From an uncultured Victivallales bacterium (GTDB taxonomy: Bacteria; Verrucomicrobiota; Lentisphaeria; Victivallales; UBA1829): a stretch of DNA of 64,000 nt. The notes below the pieces were generated by a model. It did not search any database. It had not been told where the DNA came from and saw only the letters and a program-made list of their open reading frames with translations. How positions within the stretch are numbered: position 1 is the first letter of the stretch; the number at the start of each line of letters is the position of its first letter. Of the stretch, positions 44,408 to 53,701 are shown piece by piece. The DNA lies in NCBI GenBank assembly GCA_934644965.1, contig CAKUDG010000019.1, positions 1-64,000 of the forward strand, given 5' to 3'. The position numbers and the translations under genes were made by a program.

Positions 44408-44627
44408 GATTTGTCCTTTCGTTTCTTTTGCTTTCACCGATGGCTGAAAAGAGGAGAAGACTGTCTCATGGACTCGCGCCCCCTCCCCGCTTTTTTTCTC
44501 CCCTGTCCGTGAAAATCCACACACGGAAGGGAAGGACACCCCCGTTCTCTCCTGAAATGACGGAACCCGCCCGGAGACAGAGGGGAAACACGGGGACAAC
44601 AGCTTTTACGTGATAGCAGCTGTTGAA

Positions 44628-44656
44628 AGTATACTCTTCTTTGTTCATTCTGTCAA
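44628..44656 (-). promoter_or_regulatory. Consensus sigma-70 promoter of the pseudopilin gene
   Basis: On the minus strand TTGACA (44656-44651), 17-base spacer, TATACT (44633-44628). Confidence 0.8.
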
Positions 44657-44759
44657 GTCCTGATCTGAGATTTCAGAACAGATTTCTCAAAAGAGTTTTT
44701 CTCCGGGAAGCCTCCCGCACGGGGAAAGGACCGGAGGCACCTTTTCCTGAGAAAACGGC

Positions 44760-44788
44760 TTGAAAAAAAAGCCTTCCCTTGCTATCTT
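44760..44788 (+). promoter_or_regulatory. Sigma-70 promoter of purSL
   Basis: TTGAAA (44760-44765), 17-base spacer ending TGC (extended -10), TATCTT (44783-44788). Confidence 0.7.
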
Positions 44789-44869
44789 ACTGCCCATGAT
44801 CAATACAAACAGTCCGATTCACAATTCGGATTTTCAAAACAAGACTTTAAGCGATGGGATGCATTCTTT

Positions 44870-47848
44870 ATGGATTACAGAATTGAAATTGCCGTGAAAC
44901 GGAAATGGCGCGATGCCAGGGCGGAAGCCGTCGCCCGGGGAATCCGGAACGTACTGCACCTTTCCGGAGTCGAGGAAATCCGGACACGTGACGTATTCAC
45001 CATCTGCGCGGACATCACCCCGGATCAGGCGGAAAAAATCGCCCGGGAATTTTCCAATCCGGTCACCCAGGAATGGATCGTGGGGCAGAGCCCCGTCGCG
45101 ACGGCGGGGGAAGAGGCATTCGACTGGCTGATCGCGGTGGGATTCCGCCCCGGTGTCACGGACAACGTCGCCCGGACCGCTCATGAGGCGATCGGAGACA
45201 TCATCGGGAGGAAACTGCGGAAGGAGGAACAGGTTTTCAGTTCTGTCGAATACCTTCTGAAAGCCAAGGATCTTTCCCGGGAAAGCATCGAAGGCATCGG
45301 AAGCGGACTTCTTGCCAATACGCTGATTGAAACCGTGCGGGTATTCTCCCGTGCCGAACTGGAACAGCACCCTATTCCCCTGAACAAGCCGCTTGTGAAC
45401 GGAACCGCGGAAGGACATGTACGCGAATTCAATCTGGAAGTTTCCGATGACGAACTCATGGAAATCAGCCGCAAGGGAATCCTGGCACTGAGTCTCGAGG
45501 AAATGAAATCCATCCAGTCCTATTTCCGCGCCGACCGGGACCGGGCGGCCTTCGGACTCGGGAAAAACCCCACAGACGTGGAACTGGAAGTGATCGCCCA
45601 GACCTGGTCCGAACACTGCAAACATAAGATCTTCAGCGCCGAAGTCGATTACGAGGACGAAAACGGACACCGCGAACATTTTGTCTCTCTTTACAAGACC
45701 TTCATCCAGCGGGCCACCAAGGAAATTGCCCGCGAGGTGGACTGGCTGGTCTCCGTCTTCACCGACAACGCGGGAGTCGTGCGTTTCAACAAGGATCTGG
45801 ACCTGGTGTACAAGGTGGAAACCCACAACAGCCCCTCCGCACTGGATCCGTACGGAGGCGCCATGACAGGCATTGTCGGAGTCAACCGGGACCCGATGGG
45901 CACGGGCCAGGGAGCCAATCTCCTGATCAACACCTGGGGATACTGCCTGGGATCCCCGTTCACCGATCCCGCTGATGTGCCGGAAGGCCTGCTTCACCCC
46001 CGCCGTCTCCGGGACGGCGTCCACAAGGGCGTGATCGACGGCGGCAACCAGAGCGGCATCCCCTATGCCGTCGGCTGGGAATATTTCGACGAACGCTATA
46101 TCGGGAAACCCCTGGTCTACTGCGGCACCGTCGGCACCCTCCCGCGGAAAATCGGAGACCGCAACGGATGGGAAAAGGAAATCCTCCCGGGAGACCTGAT
46201 CGTCATGACCGGCGGAAGAATCGGCAAGGACGGCATTCACGGAGCGACCTTCTCCAGCGAGGAACTCCATAAAGACAGTCCCGTACAGGCCGTGCAGATC
46301 GGCGACCCCATCACGCAGAAGCGGATGGGAGATTTCATGTATGAGGCAAGAGAAAAGCAGCTGTACCGTTTTGTCACGGACAACGGAGCGGGGGGATTGT
46401 CTTCGAGCGTCGGAGAGATGGCCTCCCTCTGCGGAGGCTGCGTGATGGATCTCAAAAAGGCTCCGCTCAAATACAGCGGACTGAATCCGTGGGAGATTCT
46501 GATTTCCGAGGCTCAGGAACGCATGAGTTTCGCCGTGCCGAAGGAAAATCTGGCGGAATTTCTGAAGCTGGCGGAGGAACGGGATGTGGAAGCCACGGTC
46601 CTCGGAGAATTCAACGACAGCGGAAAATTCCGGATCACTTACGGAGACAGAACCGTGGCCTGTTTGGACATCTCCTTCATGCACGACGGTCTCCCGAGAC
46701 TGCATCTGAAGGCAAAATGGACTCCTCCGGTCTTTCCCGAACCCGTACTCGAAGAACGCCGTTCCCTCAAAGACGATCTCCTTTCCATGCTGAGCCGCCT
46801 GAACATCTGTTCCGGCGAATACAAGGCGCGCCAGTATGACCACGAAGTGAAAGGGCTGAGCGTATTGAAGCCGTACACCGGAGTCTGCCGCGACGTGGCC
46901 TCTGACGCAGCCGTCCTGATGGCGGAACCGTTTTCCAAAGAAGGAATCGTGCTGTCCGCGGGGCTGCTTCCCCGGTACAGCGATATCGACTGCTATCACA
47001 TGATGGCCTCCAGCATAGACCTCGCCATCCGGCGCGCCGTCGGGGCCGGGGCTCTCCCGGACCGCATCGCCGGACTCGACAACTTCTGCTGGCCAGACCC
47101 CGTGCAGAGCGAGAAGAATCCCTCCGGAGAATACAAGATGGCTCAGCTTGTCCGCGCGAACAAGGCGCTCTACGACTACACCCGCGCCTTCAAAGTTCCC
47201 TGCATCTCCGGAAAGGACAGCATGAAGAACGACAGCACGCGCGGCGGACGCCGCATCTCCATTCCTCCGACGGTGCTCTTCAGCGCGATCGGCGTAATTG
47301 AAGACGTTTCCAAGGCCGTATCCCCGGATGCGAAATTCTCCGGAGACCTGGTTTATGTGATCGGCCTCACCCGTGCGGAACTGGGCGGCAGCGAATACTT
47401 CTCCATGCTCGGAGCCCACGGGAACCAGGTGCCGAAAGTCAATGCGGCGGAAGCCTCGCGCCTCTATGCGGCAATGGGGAAAATCATCCGTGCGGACATT
47501 CCCAGTTCCATACTCTCTCCTGCGCTCGGGGGACTTGCCGTGGCGTTTGCAAAAAGCGCAATGGGAGGCAGACTCGGGATGGAAATCAATCTGGATGCGA
47601 TCCCGGGAGGCGAAGACCTCTCGCTTCCGGAACTGCTTTTTTCAGAATCGAACAGCCGTTTTGTGCTGACCTGCCGTCCGGAAAAGGCGGCCATGCTGGA
47701 GAAACTGCTGTCGGGGCACGCCTTTGCAAAGGTGGGGACCACCTGCGAAGGAGCGCACGGGCTTCAGTTCCGCTCCCGCCGGGGAAGTTTTGCAGTGTCC
47801 CTGGAGGAGATGGTGAAAAGTTACCAGTCCACCCTTGCGGGAGTCTGA
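44870..47848 (+). CDS. purL: Phosphoribosylformylglycinamidine synthase, fused PurS-PurL
   Basis: ATP-dependent conversion of FGAR to FGAM in purine synthesis. The protein (992 aa) begins with PurS-like sequence (about 1-165, including FRPGVTDNVARTAHEAIGD), then the PurL catalytic body with AQTWSEHCKHKIFSAEVDY, THNSPSALDPYGGAMTGIVG, DGGNQSGIPYAVGWEYFDER, a second AIR-synthase half (about 620-990) with SGKDSMKND. The C-terminal glutaminase domain of the 1300-aa proteobacterial enzyme is absent, so a separate PurQ must supply ammonia. Only a weak GGGATG ribosome site is visible. The neighbouring Gfo/Idh gene starts 12 bases after its stop. Confidence 0.92.
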   Translation: MDYRIEIAVKRKWRDARAEAVARGIRNVLHLSGVEEIRTRDVFTICADITPDQAEKIAREFSNPVTQEWIVGQSPVATAGEEAFDWLIAVGFRPGVTDNVARTAHEAIGDIIGRKLRKEEQVFSSVEYLLKAKDLSRESIEGIGSGLLANTLIETVRVFSRAELEQHPIPLNKPLVNGTAEGHVREFNLEVSDDELMEISRKGILALSLEEMKSIQSYFRADRDRAAFGLGKNPTDVELEVIAQTWSEHCKHKIFSAEVDYEDENGHREHFVSLYKTFIQRATKEIAREVDWLVSVFTDNAGVVRFNKDLDLVYKVETHNSPSALDPYGGAMTGIVGVNRDPMGTGQGANLLINTWGYCLGSPFTDPADVPEGLLHPRRLRDGVHKGVIDGGNQSGIPYAVGWEYFDERYIGKPLVYCGTVGTLPRKIGDRNGWEKEILPGDLIVMTGGRIGKDGIHGATFSSEELHKDSPVQAVQIGDPITQKRMGDFMYEAREKQLYRFVTDNGAGGLSSSVGEMASLCGGCVMDLKKAPLKYSGLNPWEILISEAQERMSFAVPKENLAEFLKLAEERDVEATVLGEFNDSGKFRITYGDRTVACLDISFMHDGLPRLHLKAKWTPPVFPEPVLEERRSLKDDLLSMLSRLNICSGEYKARQYDHEVKGLSVLKPYTGVCRDVASDAAVLMAEPFSKEGIVLSAGLLPRYSDIDCYHMMASSIDLAIRRAVGAGALPDRIAGLDNFCWPDPVQSEKNPSGEYKMAQLVRANKALYDYTRAFKVPCISGKDSMKNDSTRGGRRISIPPTVLFSAIGVIEDVSKAVSPDAKFSGDLVYVIGLTRAELGGSEYFSMLGAHGNQVPKVNAAEASRLYAAMGKIIRADIPSSILSPALGGLAVAFAKSAMGGRLGMEINLDAIPGGEDLSLPELLFSESNSRFVLTCRPEKAAMLEKLLSGHAFAKVGTTCEGAHGLQFRSRRGSFAVSLEEMVKSYQSTLAGV

Positions 47849-47860
47849 CGGTCCGGAGCC

Positions 47861-49141
47861 ATGAAAAACGGAATCGTGACATTGCTCCTCCTGGGAGCCG
47901 GAGGACGCGGGACCATCTACGCACGTTTCGCCGCAAGGATGCCGGACAAAGCCCGGGTCGTCGGCGTCGCGGAGCCGAGAGAATTCTTCCGGCAGCGCAT
48001 CGTCCATGAAAACGCGGTCCCACCAGAACATGTGTTCTCCGACTGGAAGGAGGCGGCGCGCCGCCCCCGTTTCGCAGACGCCGTGGTGATCTCCACGCTG
48101 GATGGAACTCATGAGGAAATGGCAGTGACTTTCGCTTCTCTCGGATATCACATCCTCATTGAGAAGCCGCTGGCCCTGACTCCGGAGGATTGCCTGACCA
48201 TCGCCGATGCGGTGCGGAGGAACGGAGTGATCCTTTCCGTCTGCCATGTGATGCGTTATGCACAGTACACGGAGAAAATGAGACAGCTGATTTCCTCCGG
48301 GCGTCTCGGGGCTCTGATTTCGGTGCGTCACGCGGAACCGGTGGGTTTCTGGCGCTATGCGCATTCCTATGTGCGTGGAAACTGGCGGAAGGAGGAGGAT
48401 TCCTCCTGTCTTCTGCTGGCAAAATCCATTCATGACCTGGACTGGCTGAATTATGTGGTGGGAAGGAAATGCACGCATTTGTCGTCTTTCGGCGGGCTGA
48501 TGTTCTTCCGCGCGGAGAACCGCCCGGAGAACGCGTCGGAAAGGTGTCTGGACTGTTCTGTTCCGGGATGTCCGTATCATGCTCCGAAATTTTATCTGGA
48601 ACGTTTCCGCAGCGGGATTCGGGACTATATCATCGAATCCGTCGCTTCGCCGCTGACCGAGGAGAACATTCTCGAAGCCATGCGGAGCGGCCCCTACGGA
48701 CGCTGTGTCTTCGCCTGCGACAACAATGTGGCGGATCATCAGACGGTCAGTCTGGAATTTGAAGGCGGGACGACAGCCGTCTTCACCCTCTCCGGCTGTT
48801 CCGCCCATTCCGAACGCACAACCACCATTTTCGGTTCCCTTGCCGAACTCTGTTTCGACGGCTCGAAAATCGAACTCCTCAGCTATGCGGATTCCTCCCG
48901 TGAAGTCTTCGTCCTCGATCCCGATGACGACTCCATGGAAAGACATCACAACTATGGAGACCGGAACTGTTTTGAATCCTTCATCGACGCCGTCCGCAAT
49001 GAGGACCCCTCCCGGCTCAAAACAGGTCTGGAGGAGGCGCTCGATTCCTATATGCTGACCTTTGCCGCAGAAAGGGCAAGAAAGGAAAGACGGGTCATCT
49101 CCATGGAGGAATTCCGCCGGTCCGTCGAGGAAAACCGGTGA
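47861..49141 (+). CDS. Gfo/Idh/MocA-family oxidoreductase
   Basis: NAD(P)-dependent sugar dehydrogenase-type enzyme (426 aa). The N-terminal Rossmann domain opens with LLLLGAGGRGTIYARFAA, has VVISTLDGTHEEMAV and the catalytic-lysine motif HILIEKPLALTPED. The C-terminal alpha/beta domain (about 135-360) includes KSIHDLDWLNYVVG with the catalytic His/Asp region. A Cys cluster C229-x2-C232-x4-C237 is inserted in the second domain, a feature of one subfamily and suggestive of metal binding. The gene lies 12 bases after purSL and may be read from the same transcript, though the functions seem unrelated. The sugar substrate is unknown. Confidence 0.88.
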   Translation: MKNGIVTLLLLGAGGRGTIYARFAARMPDKARVVGVAEPREFFRQRIVHENAVPPEHVFSDWKEAARRPRFADAVVISTLDGTHEEMAVTFASLGYHILIEKPLALTPEDCLTIADAVRRNGVILSVCHVMRYAQYTEKMRQLISSGRLGALISVRHAEPVGFWRYAHSYVRGNWRKEEDSSCLLLAKSIHDLDWLNYVVGRKCTHLSSFGGLMFFRAENRPENASERCLDCSVPGCPYHAPKFYLERFRSGIRDYIIESVASPLTEENILEAMRSGPYGRCVFACDNNVADHQTVSLEFEGGTTAVFTLSGCSAHSERTTTIFGSLAELCFDGSKIELLSYADSSREVFVLDPDDDSMERHHNYGDRNCFESFIDAVRNEDPSRLKTGLEEALDSYMLTFAAERARKERRVISMEEFRRSVEENR

Positions 49142-49345
49142 AAACAAGACCCGCTGATCAGCTCCATCTGAAGAAGCCGGACGGACACCTTCTTCCGGAA
49201 AAGCAAGTTTCCCGGTCCTGAAAAAGAGAGGAAGGGTCCCCTGTTGTTGTCTCCTCTCCCGCCCCGGAAAAGATGATCCGGAGAGCAGGAAACGGACACG
49301 GGACACACAGGACCCAGAAAAAAGAGAGAAAGCGCAAAGAGGGAA

Positions 49346-50119
49346 TCAGAGATCCAGCGAATCATCCTGGAGAATTTTCTGATAGCGTTCCGCCTTCATT
49401 TTTCCGCCCAGTTCCCGGAAGGATCTGGCCGATCCCGTGCGATGTCCGCGCATGGGATTCAGAATCATGGTGGCGTGGTTGAGATGCGCCATATAACGGC
49501 TCAGTTCGGAGACGGGAAGGAATTTCATGTCATAGCCGGCGTCCAGAAGATGACGGTGGATGGAAGAGCCCGCGCACTGACCGTCGTCGAATCCCCGGGT
49601 ATATTTTTTCAGGAGTTCCGTCCTGTACATGGCGCAGTGACTCCGGAGGAAGCGGAATTCCTTTTTGTGTTTTCCGATCAGAGTCCGGAATGCATCCTCG
49701 ACGGACTTCCCCGCAACCTTCCAGAACGGAACGGTTTCGAGCTTCCAGCTGCCGACTCCGGCTGTTTTTTCCGATTCGCCGAACTGCTCCAGGAGATAGT
49801 CGAACCAGCCCGGATCGTGAACGATGGTGTCCGTGTGCATGGAAAGGACAAACGGGGTATCCACCTGCTGCAGCGCCAGGTCAAGCGCGGAAGAATGCAT
49901 CACGGGAGGCGACATCCCTTCAATCTCCTTCCTGCTCCGTTCAATCAGAGTGATCCAGGGCAGAGAACGCAGATAGTCCAGAGATTCGTCTTCCGAGGCG
50001 TTGTCTATGGCCAGAATCCGTACTTTGCTGAAATCGGAATGCATGCGGAGGGAACGCAAACAGAGTCTGGTGAGTTCGGCGGTCCGGTAGTTCGGAAGAA
50101 GAATGGTTGCAAGCATCAT
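49346..50119 (-). CDS. Glycosyltransferase family 2
   Basis: A 257-aa soluble GT-A enzyme with LATILLPNYRTAELTRLCL at the start, the nucleotide-binding ILAIDNASEDESL, and a DxD-like HTDTIVHDPGW near residue 95. Its C-terminal part contains conserved-looking His residues (HLNHATMILNP). It transfers a sugar from a nucleotide donor to an unknown acceptor, probably a surface glycan. AGGACTCACTCTCATT lies before the ATG with only a weak ribosome site. It follows the lactonase-like gene on the minus strand by 135 bases. Convergent with the Gfo/Idh gene. Confidence 0.85.
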   Translation of the reverse strand: MMLATILLPNYRTAELTRLCLRSLRMHSDFSKVRILAIDNASEDESLDYLRSLPWITLIERSRKEIEGMSPPVMHSSALDLALQQVDTPFVLSMHTDTIVHDPGWFDYLLEQFGESEKTAGVGSWKLETVPFWKVAGKSVEDAFRTLIGKHKKEFRFLRSHCAMYRTELLKKYTRGFDDGQCAGSSIHRHLLDAGYDMKFLPVSELSRYMAHLNHATMILNPMRGHRTGSARSFRELGGKMKAERYQKILQDDSLDL

Positions 50120-50254
50120 AATGAGAGTGAGTCCTTTGTGTTTTCCGGAGTCTTTCGCGGATTCTTCTGTATGAGACGGGATCAGACATCAGCCGTCTCC
50201 TCCTCCTCCCCCCTGCCCTGTGAGGAGGAAAGAGGAGGGAAAGACAGCGACGGG

Positions 50255-51292
50255 TTACGGTTCAATGTTCAGGGGTCGGGTGAGACGGATTTCCTTCAGG
50301 CGGAAACGGAGTCTCCCGGAATCCGGATCATAGTCGAAGAAGGTGACGCTGTCGGAGAATTCGTTTGCGGCCGCGAAGAGGGATCCTCCGGGAAGGAAGT
50401 TGATGTCTCGCGGGCTGCTTCCGAAGGAGGGAACGATGTCATACAGTTCAAAATCCCCCTCCCCTTTGATGCGGTAGCAGGCGATGCTGTCATAGCCGCG
50501 GTTGGAGGCGAAAAGAAAACGGCCGTCCGGAGAAAAGCGGATGGCGGCGGCCTTGGTGGCGGCCGTACAGTTCCGGGGGAGAGTTGTAACGGTCCGGATC
50601 TGTTTCAGTGTGCCGTCCCGGTAGGAGAGGGAGGTGACGCTGTTCCCGAGTTCATTGATCAGATAGGCGATGCTTCCGGAACGGTCGAACAGGATATGGC
50701 GCGGACCGTCTCCAGGCGCCGTCCGGCAGGTGAAGGGCTCGTTGATCACTCCTTTTTCCGGATCCAGAGGATAGACCTTCACAGCGTCTATCCCGAGATC
50801 AACGACACAGAGATATTTCCCGTCCGGAGTCAGTTCCGTGCAGTGGGTGTGCGGGCCGTCCTGACGATTCCGGTTGGGACCGACGGGATCATCATGATGA
50901 ATCAGCTGCGTCATGCGTTCGATGGAACCGTCTTCCCCAAGCGCGAATTCGGCGAAGTTCCCGCTCCGGTAGTTCGCGCAGTAGAGGAATTTCCCGCTTG
51001 TATCGCAGGTCACGTGGCAGCTGCTGAGTCCATGGGCGTCCGCCGAATTCAGGAAACTCAGGGAATCATCCTCTTCGATTCGGAAAGCCGCCACGCCGCC
51101 GCCTTCTCCGAAACGGCAGGTCGAATACAGATATTTCCCGTCCGGAGAGAAGCAGAGGTAGTTCGCATCCTGGACGGGGGTGAATTCCAGCGGTTCAGGA
51201 GAGAGTCCTTCCTGATTCAGGGCGTACCGGTAAATGCCTCCGTCGGCATTCCGGGACATGGAGACCACATAAAAACTGTCAGATCGATTCAT
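50255..51292 (-). CDS. Lactonase family protein (6-phosphogluconolactonase-like beta-propeller)
   Basis: A 345-aa seven-bladed propeller of the Pgl/YbhE group (PF10282 type). Repeated blade edges read FSPDGKYLYSTCRFG, LTPDGKYLCVVDLGIDAVKV, RHILFDRSGSIAYLINELGN, and FSPDGRFLFASNRGYDSIA; PRDINFLPGGSLFAAANE closes the ring. This order matches E. coli Pgl, which hydrolyses 6-phosphogluconolactone in the pentose phosphate pathway; related proteins act on other sugar lactones. ATG 51292 is preferred over 51301 because AGGATGG lies at suitable distance. No signal peptide is seen. It may form a unit with the downstream GT2 gene. Confidence 0.85.
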   Translation of the reverse strand: MNRSDSFYVVSMSRNADGGIYRYALNQEGLSPEPLEFTPVQDANYLCFSPDGKYLYSTCRFGEGGGVAAFRIEEDDSLSFLNSADAHGLSSCHVTCDTSGKFLYCANYRSGNFAEFALGEDGSIERMTQLIHHDDPVGPNRNRQDGPHTHCTELTPDGKYLCVVDLGIDAVKVYPLDPEKGVINEPFTCRTAPGDGPRHILFDRSGSIAYLINELGNSVTSLSYRDGTLKQIRTVTTLPRNCTAATKAAAIRFSPDGRFLFASNRGYDSIACYRIKGEGDFELYDIVPSFGSSPRDINFLPGGSLFAAANEFSDSVTFFDYDPDSGRLRFRLKEIRLTRPLNIEP

Positions 51293-51776
51293 TTTTTCCA
51301 TCCTGTGTTGTTCTGTCCGCTGCGCTCCGGCTGTTCCGCAAAAAAGCGCACACGGGGTTTCGGTTTTCCCGTCATGCGGCGCCGTGCACGGTTTTCGTCC
51401 TGCCGTTTTGAGGATAGTATATCACTCTTCTCCGGTTTTTTCATTCTTTCCTCCGAAGAAAAAAAGCGGAAAGTCGCAAAGCGTTTACGATTTGAAAAAG
51501 CGATTTGAAAAAAACAAGCCGGAAAAGTGCGGGAAGCTGAAGTCCCGGGAGGGTTTCTCTGCTTCTTTCTCTTCTTCTTCCGGCAGGAGGGAAAAAGGAA
51601 CAAGAGGAAAGGGAGAAAAAACCGGGAGGAGAGAGGCTCTCTCATCCCGGCACCTTTTTTCTTCAGGACCTGTCTTCATCTCTCTGGACGCAGCCGGAGA
51701 AATTCCTTCTTCTTCCCGGTGCGTCACACCCTGAGACGGCGCACGCACGCACAAGAGGATGACGGAAGATTGTCTT
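51293..51776. other. Intergenic region with a terminator
   Basis: About 480 bases between the GH35 and lactonase-like genes, both minus strand. It holds the terminator at 51615-51651 and a purine-biased plus strand (about 51440-51640). No gene is supported. Confidence 0.5.
51615..51651 (-). terminator. Rho-independent terminator of the GH35 gene
   Basis: On the minus strand CCGGGA pairs with TCCCGG and an inner GAGAGA with TCTCTC, followed by TTTTTT. A T tract on the other side allows weak bidirectional action. Confidence 0.8.
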
Positions 51777-53549
51777 CTACAGCTGATGCCTGTCCAGAAA
51801 TCTCAGATACGGGAATTTCAGTTTTTCAAGTTCAAAGACAAGGATCTCATTTTTTCCTTTCTTCAGCCAGGGTGCGGGGACATAGAGCGTGCCGCCCGGG
51901 CCGATGTTCCAGTAGCGTCCGAGATTGTGTCCGTTGACCCAGACCACGCCTTTGACTCCGGGGAACTGGAGGAAGGTGTCGGCGGGTTCATCGGGGATTT
52001 CGAGGAAGGCTCTGTGGAAGGAGGGGAGAGAGTCGTCATTCCACAGGAACGGCTGGAAGGAGAGTCGGGAAAGGTTTCTGTTCTCCATGGGAAGGGAGCG
52101 GATTTCCCAGTCGAACTGGAACTGATTTCCGGTGGTCACGCCGTCGACGATGCCCTTGAAATCGCGTCCTGTCAGAGGCCCGTAGTTGATTCTGCCCATG
52201 TTTTCGACCAGGATGTCGAGCTGAACACCGGCTTCGGGGACGGAAAAGACAGGGGCACAGCAGGAGGCATCGTTGCGGTAATAGATGAAATGCTGTTTTC
52301 CGTCGAGATAAACGATTGCCCGGTCATGGACTTCCCAGAGATGCAGATCGCAGCACCGGACCGGTCCCGCAATCCGGGTCCGGTAATGGATGAAGCCGAA
52401 GTTCTGTCCGAGCTCCTCCATGGTTTTTGTGCTGACGGAAACAACGGTTTTTTCGGAAATTGCATCCAGATTCGGGAAGAAGGGAGCGCTCTCGAGAAGA
52501 GGGACTTTTCCGTAATCGGCTTTCCTGGAAGGCTCGGGAGTTCCGGTGGGGACATCGGGGAAATGTTTTCGGATGACGTCCCGGATCAGGAAATACTTTT
52601 CGGTGGGATCACCGCATTCAGAGAGGGGGGCATCGTAATCATAGCTGGTGGTGTCGGGGGTGTAGACGCCGCCCTTGACGCCGTTGGCCCCGTTCCAGAA
52701 GGAAAAATTAGTGCCGCCGTGGAACATATAGAAGTTGACGGAGCCGCCGGCGCGGATCATGTCATCGAATTCATCGGCGACTTCCTGCGGGGAACGGTCG
52801 TGATGTTTCCCGCATCCCCAGGCGTCGAACCAGCCGTCCCAGAACTCCATGCAGAAGGAGGGGTCTTCCGGACGGAAGCGGCGCCCGAGGGCAAAGGCTT
52901 CCAGTCCGCGGCTGCCGAAAGTCAGGGTCATGGGCGAATCCTCCAGCATGCCGCCGACGATGCACAGATCCGCGGCTCCGTCCGCGGTGAAGAGCGGCAC
53001 AGTGATCCCCCCTTCCCGGCAGAAACGGCGCAGCGTCGCCAGATATTCCTTGTCATGCCCGTAGGAACCGTATTCGTTTTCAACCTGGACGGCAATGACG
53101 GGGCCGCCCGCATCATACTGCAGTTCCGCCAGAATCGGGAGCACGGCCTTGTAATAACGTTCGACGGCCTCCAGATAAGGGGTGTTCATCCGCCGGAATT
53201 CAATTCCTGGTCTGGTCATGAGCCATGCGGGAATCCCCCCGTTGTCCCATTCCGCGCAAATGTAGGGCCCCGGACGGACTATCACATACAGCCCCTGTTC
53301 CGCGGCCGTACGGATGAATTTGCCGAGATTCAGCATGCCGGAAAAATCGAAACGCCCTTCCTCCGGTTCATGGAGATTCCAGCAACAATAGGTTTCAATG
53401 CAGTTCAGTCCGCACTGCGCGGCTTTCCGGAGACGGTCCTCCCAGAGTTCTTCCGGCACACGGAAATAGTGAACGGCTCCCGACAGAATCTGCCTGGGAA
53501 CACCGTCGATGACGATCGACTTCTTTTCAAATTTGACTCGAGACATCAT
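51777..53549 (-). CDS. Beta-galactosidase, glycoside hydrolase family 35
   Basis: Retaining beta-galactosidase (590 aa). The catalytic TIM barrel (about 10-325) has LSGAVHYFRVPEELWEDRL, NCIETYCCWNLHEPEEGRFD, YVIVRPGPYICAEWDNGGIP, and the acid/base Glu in VQVENEYGSYG (near 157). The nucleophile Glu lies in CMEFWDGWFD, and GGSVNFYMFHGGTNFSFWNG is a further hallmark. C-terminal beta domains (about 360-590) end with VWVNGHNLGRYWNIGP. No signal peptide is seen, so it is likely intracellular. Either of two tandem ATGs may be used. It is downstream of kdsD on the same strand but has its own spacing and terminator. Confidence 0.95.
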   Translation of the reverse strand: MMSRVKFEKKSIVIDGVPRQILSGAVHYFRVPEELWEDRLRKAAQCGLNCIETYCCWNLHEPEEGRFDFSGMLNLGKFIRTAAEQGLYVIVRPGPYICAEWDNGGIPAWLMTRPGIEFRRMNTPYLEAVERYYKAVLPILAELQYDAGGPVIAVQVENEYGSYGHDKEYLATLRRFCREGGITVPLFTADGAADLCIVGGMLEDSPMTLTFGSRGLEAFALGRRFRPEDPSFCMEFWDGWFDAWGCGKHHDRSPQEVADEFDDMIRAGGSVNFYMFHGGTNFSFWNGANGVKGGVYTPDTTSYDYDAPLSECGDPTEKYFLIRDVIRKHFPDVPTGTPEPSRKADYGKVPLLESAPFFPNLDAISEKTVVSVSTKTMEELGQNFGFIHYRTRIAGPVRCCDLHLWEVHDRAIVYLDGKQHFIYYRNDASCCAPVFSVPEAGVQLDILVENMGRINYGPLTGRDFKGIVDGVTTGNQFQFDWEIRSLPMENRNLSRLSFQPFLWNDDSLPSFHRAFLEIPDEPADTFLQFPGVKGVVWVNGHNLGRYWNIGPGGTLYVPAPWLKKGKNEILVFELEKLKFPYLRFLDRHQL

Positions 53550-53701
53550 TCTTGACTTTGCTTCCTGCCTTATGGCCTGAAAATAACTTGAAATAACTTC
53601 CTATAATTCTATAAGAACCTGAAAAAATCTGAACAGTTCCCTCGAAAGAGCCCCCGGGAAACCAGAAGAAACCATCTCCATGGAGAAGACGGAATGGATC
53701 A

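Larger units (their letters stand above)
44408..44869. other. Divergent promoter region with a long leader for the pseudopilin
   Basis: It contains the pseudopilin promoter (44628-44656, minus), its roughly 210-base untranslated leader, and the purSL promoter (44760-44788, plus). At the start of the pseudopilin transcript CAACAGCT (44597-44604) can pair with AGCTGTTG (44618-44625). No known riboswitch class was recognised. Confidence 0.5.

Noticed and set aside
44834..47419. An 861-codon open frame on the minus strand opposite purSL.
   Set aside because: It is a mirror of the PurL gene; the plus frame has full family motifs and this one has none.
51759..53555. A 598-codon plus-strand frame opposite the GH35 beta-galactosidase, and a 688-codon frame at 49442-51508 opposite the GT2 and lactonase-like genes.
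   Set aside because: Codon bias of the real genes keeps the opposite strand open; the minus-strand products carry conserved catalytic motifs.
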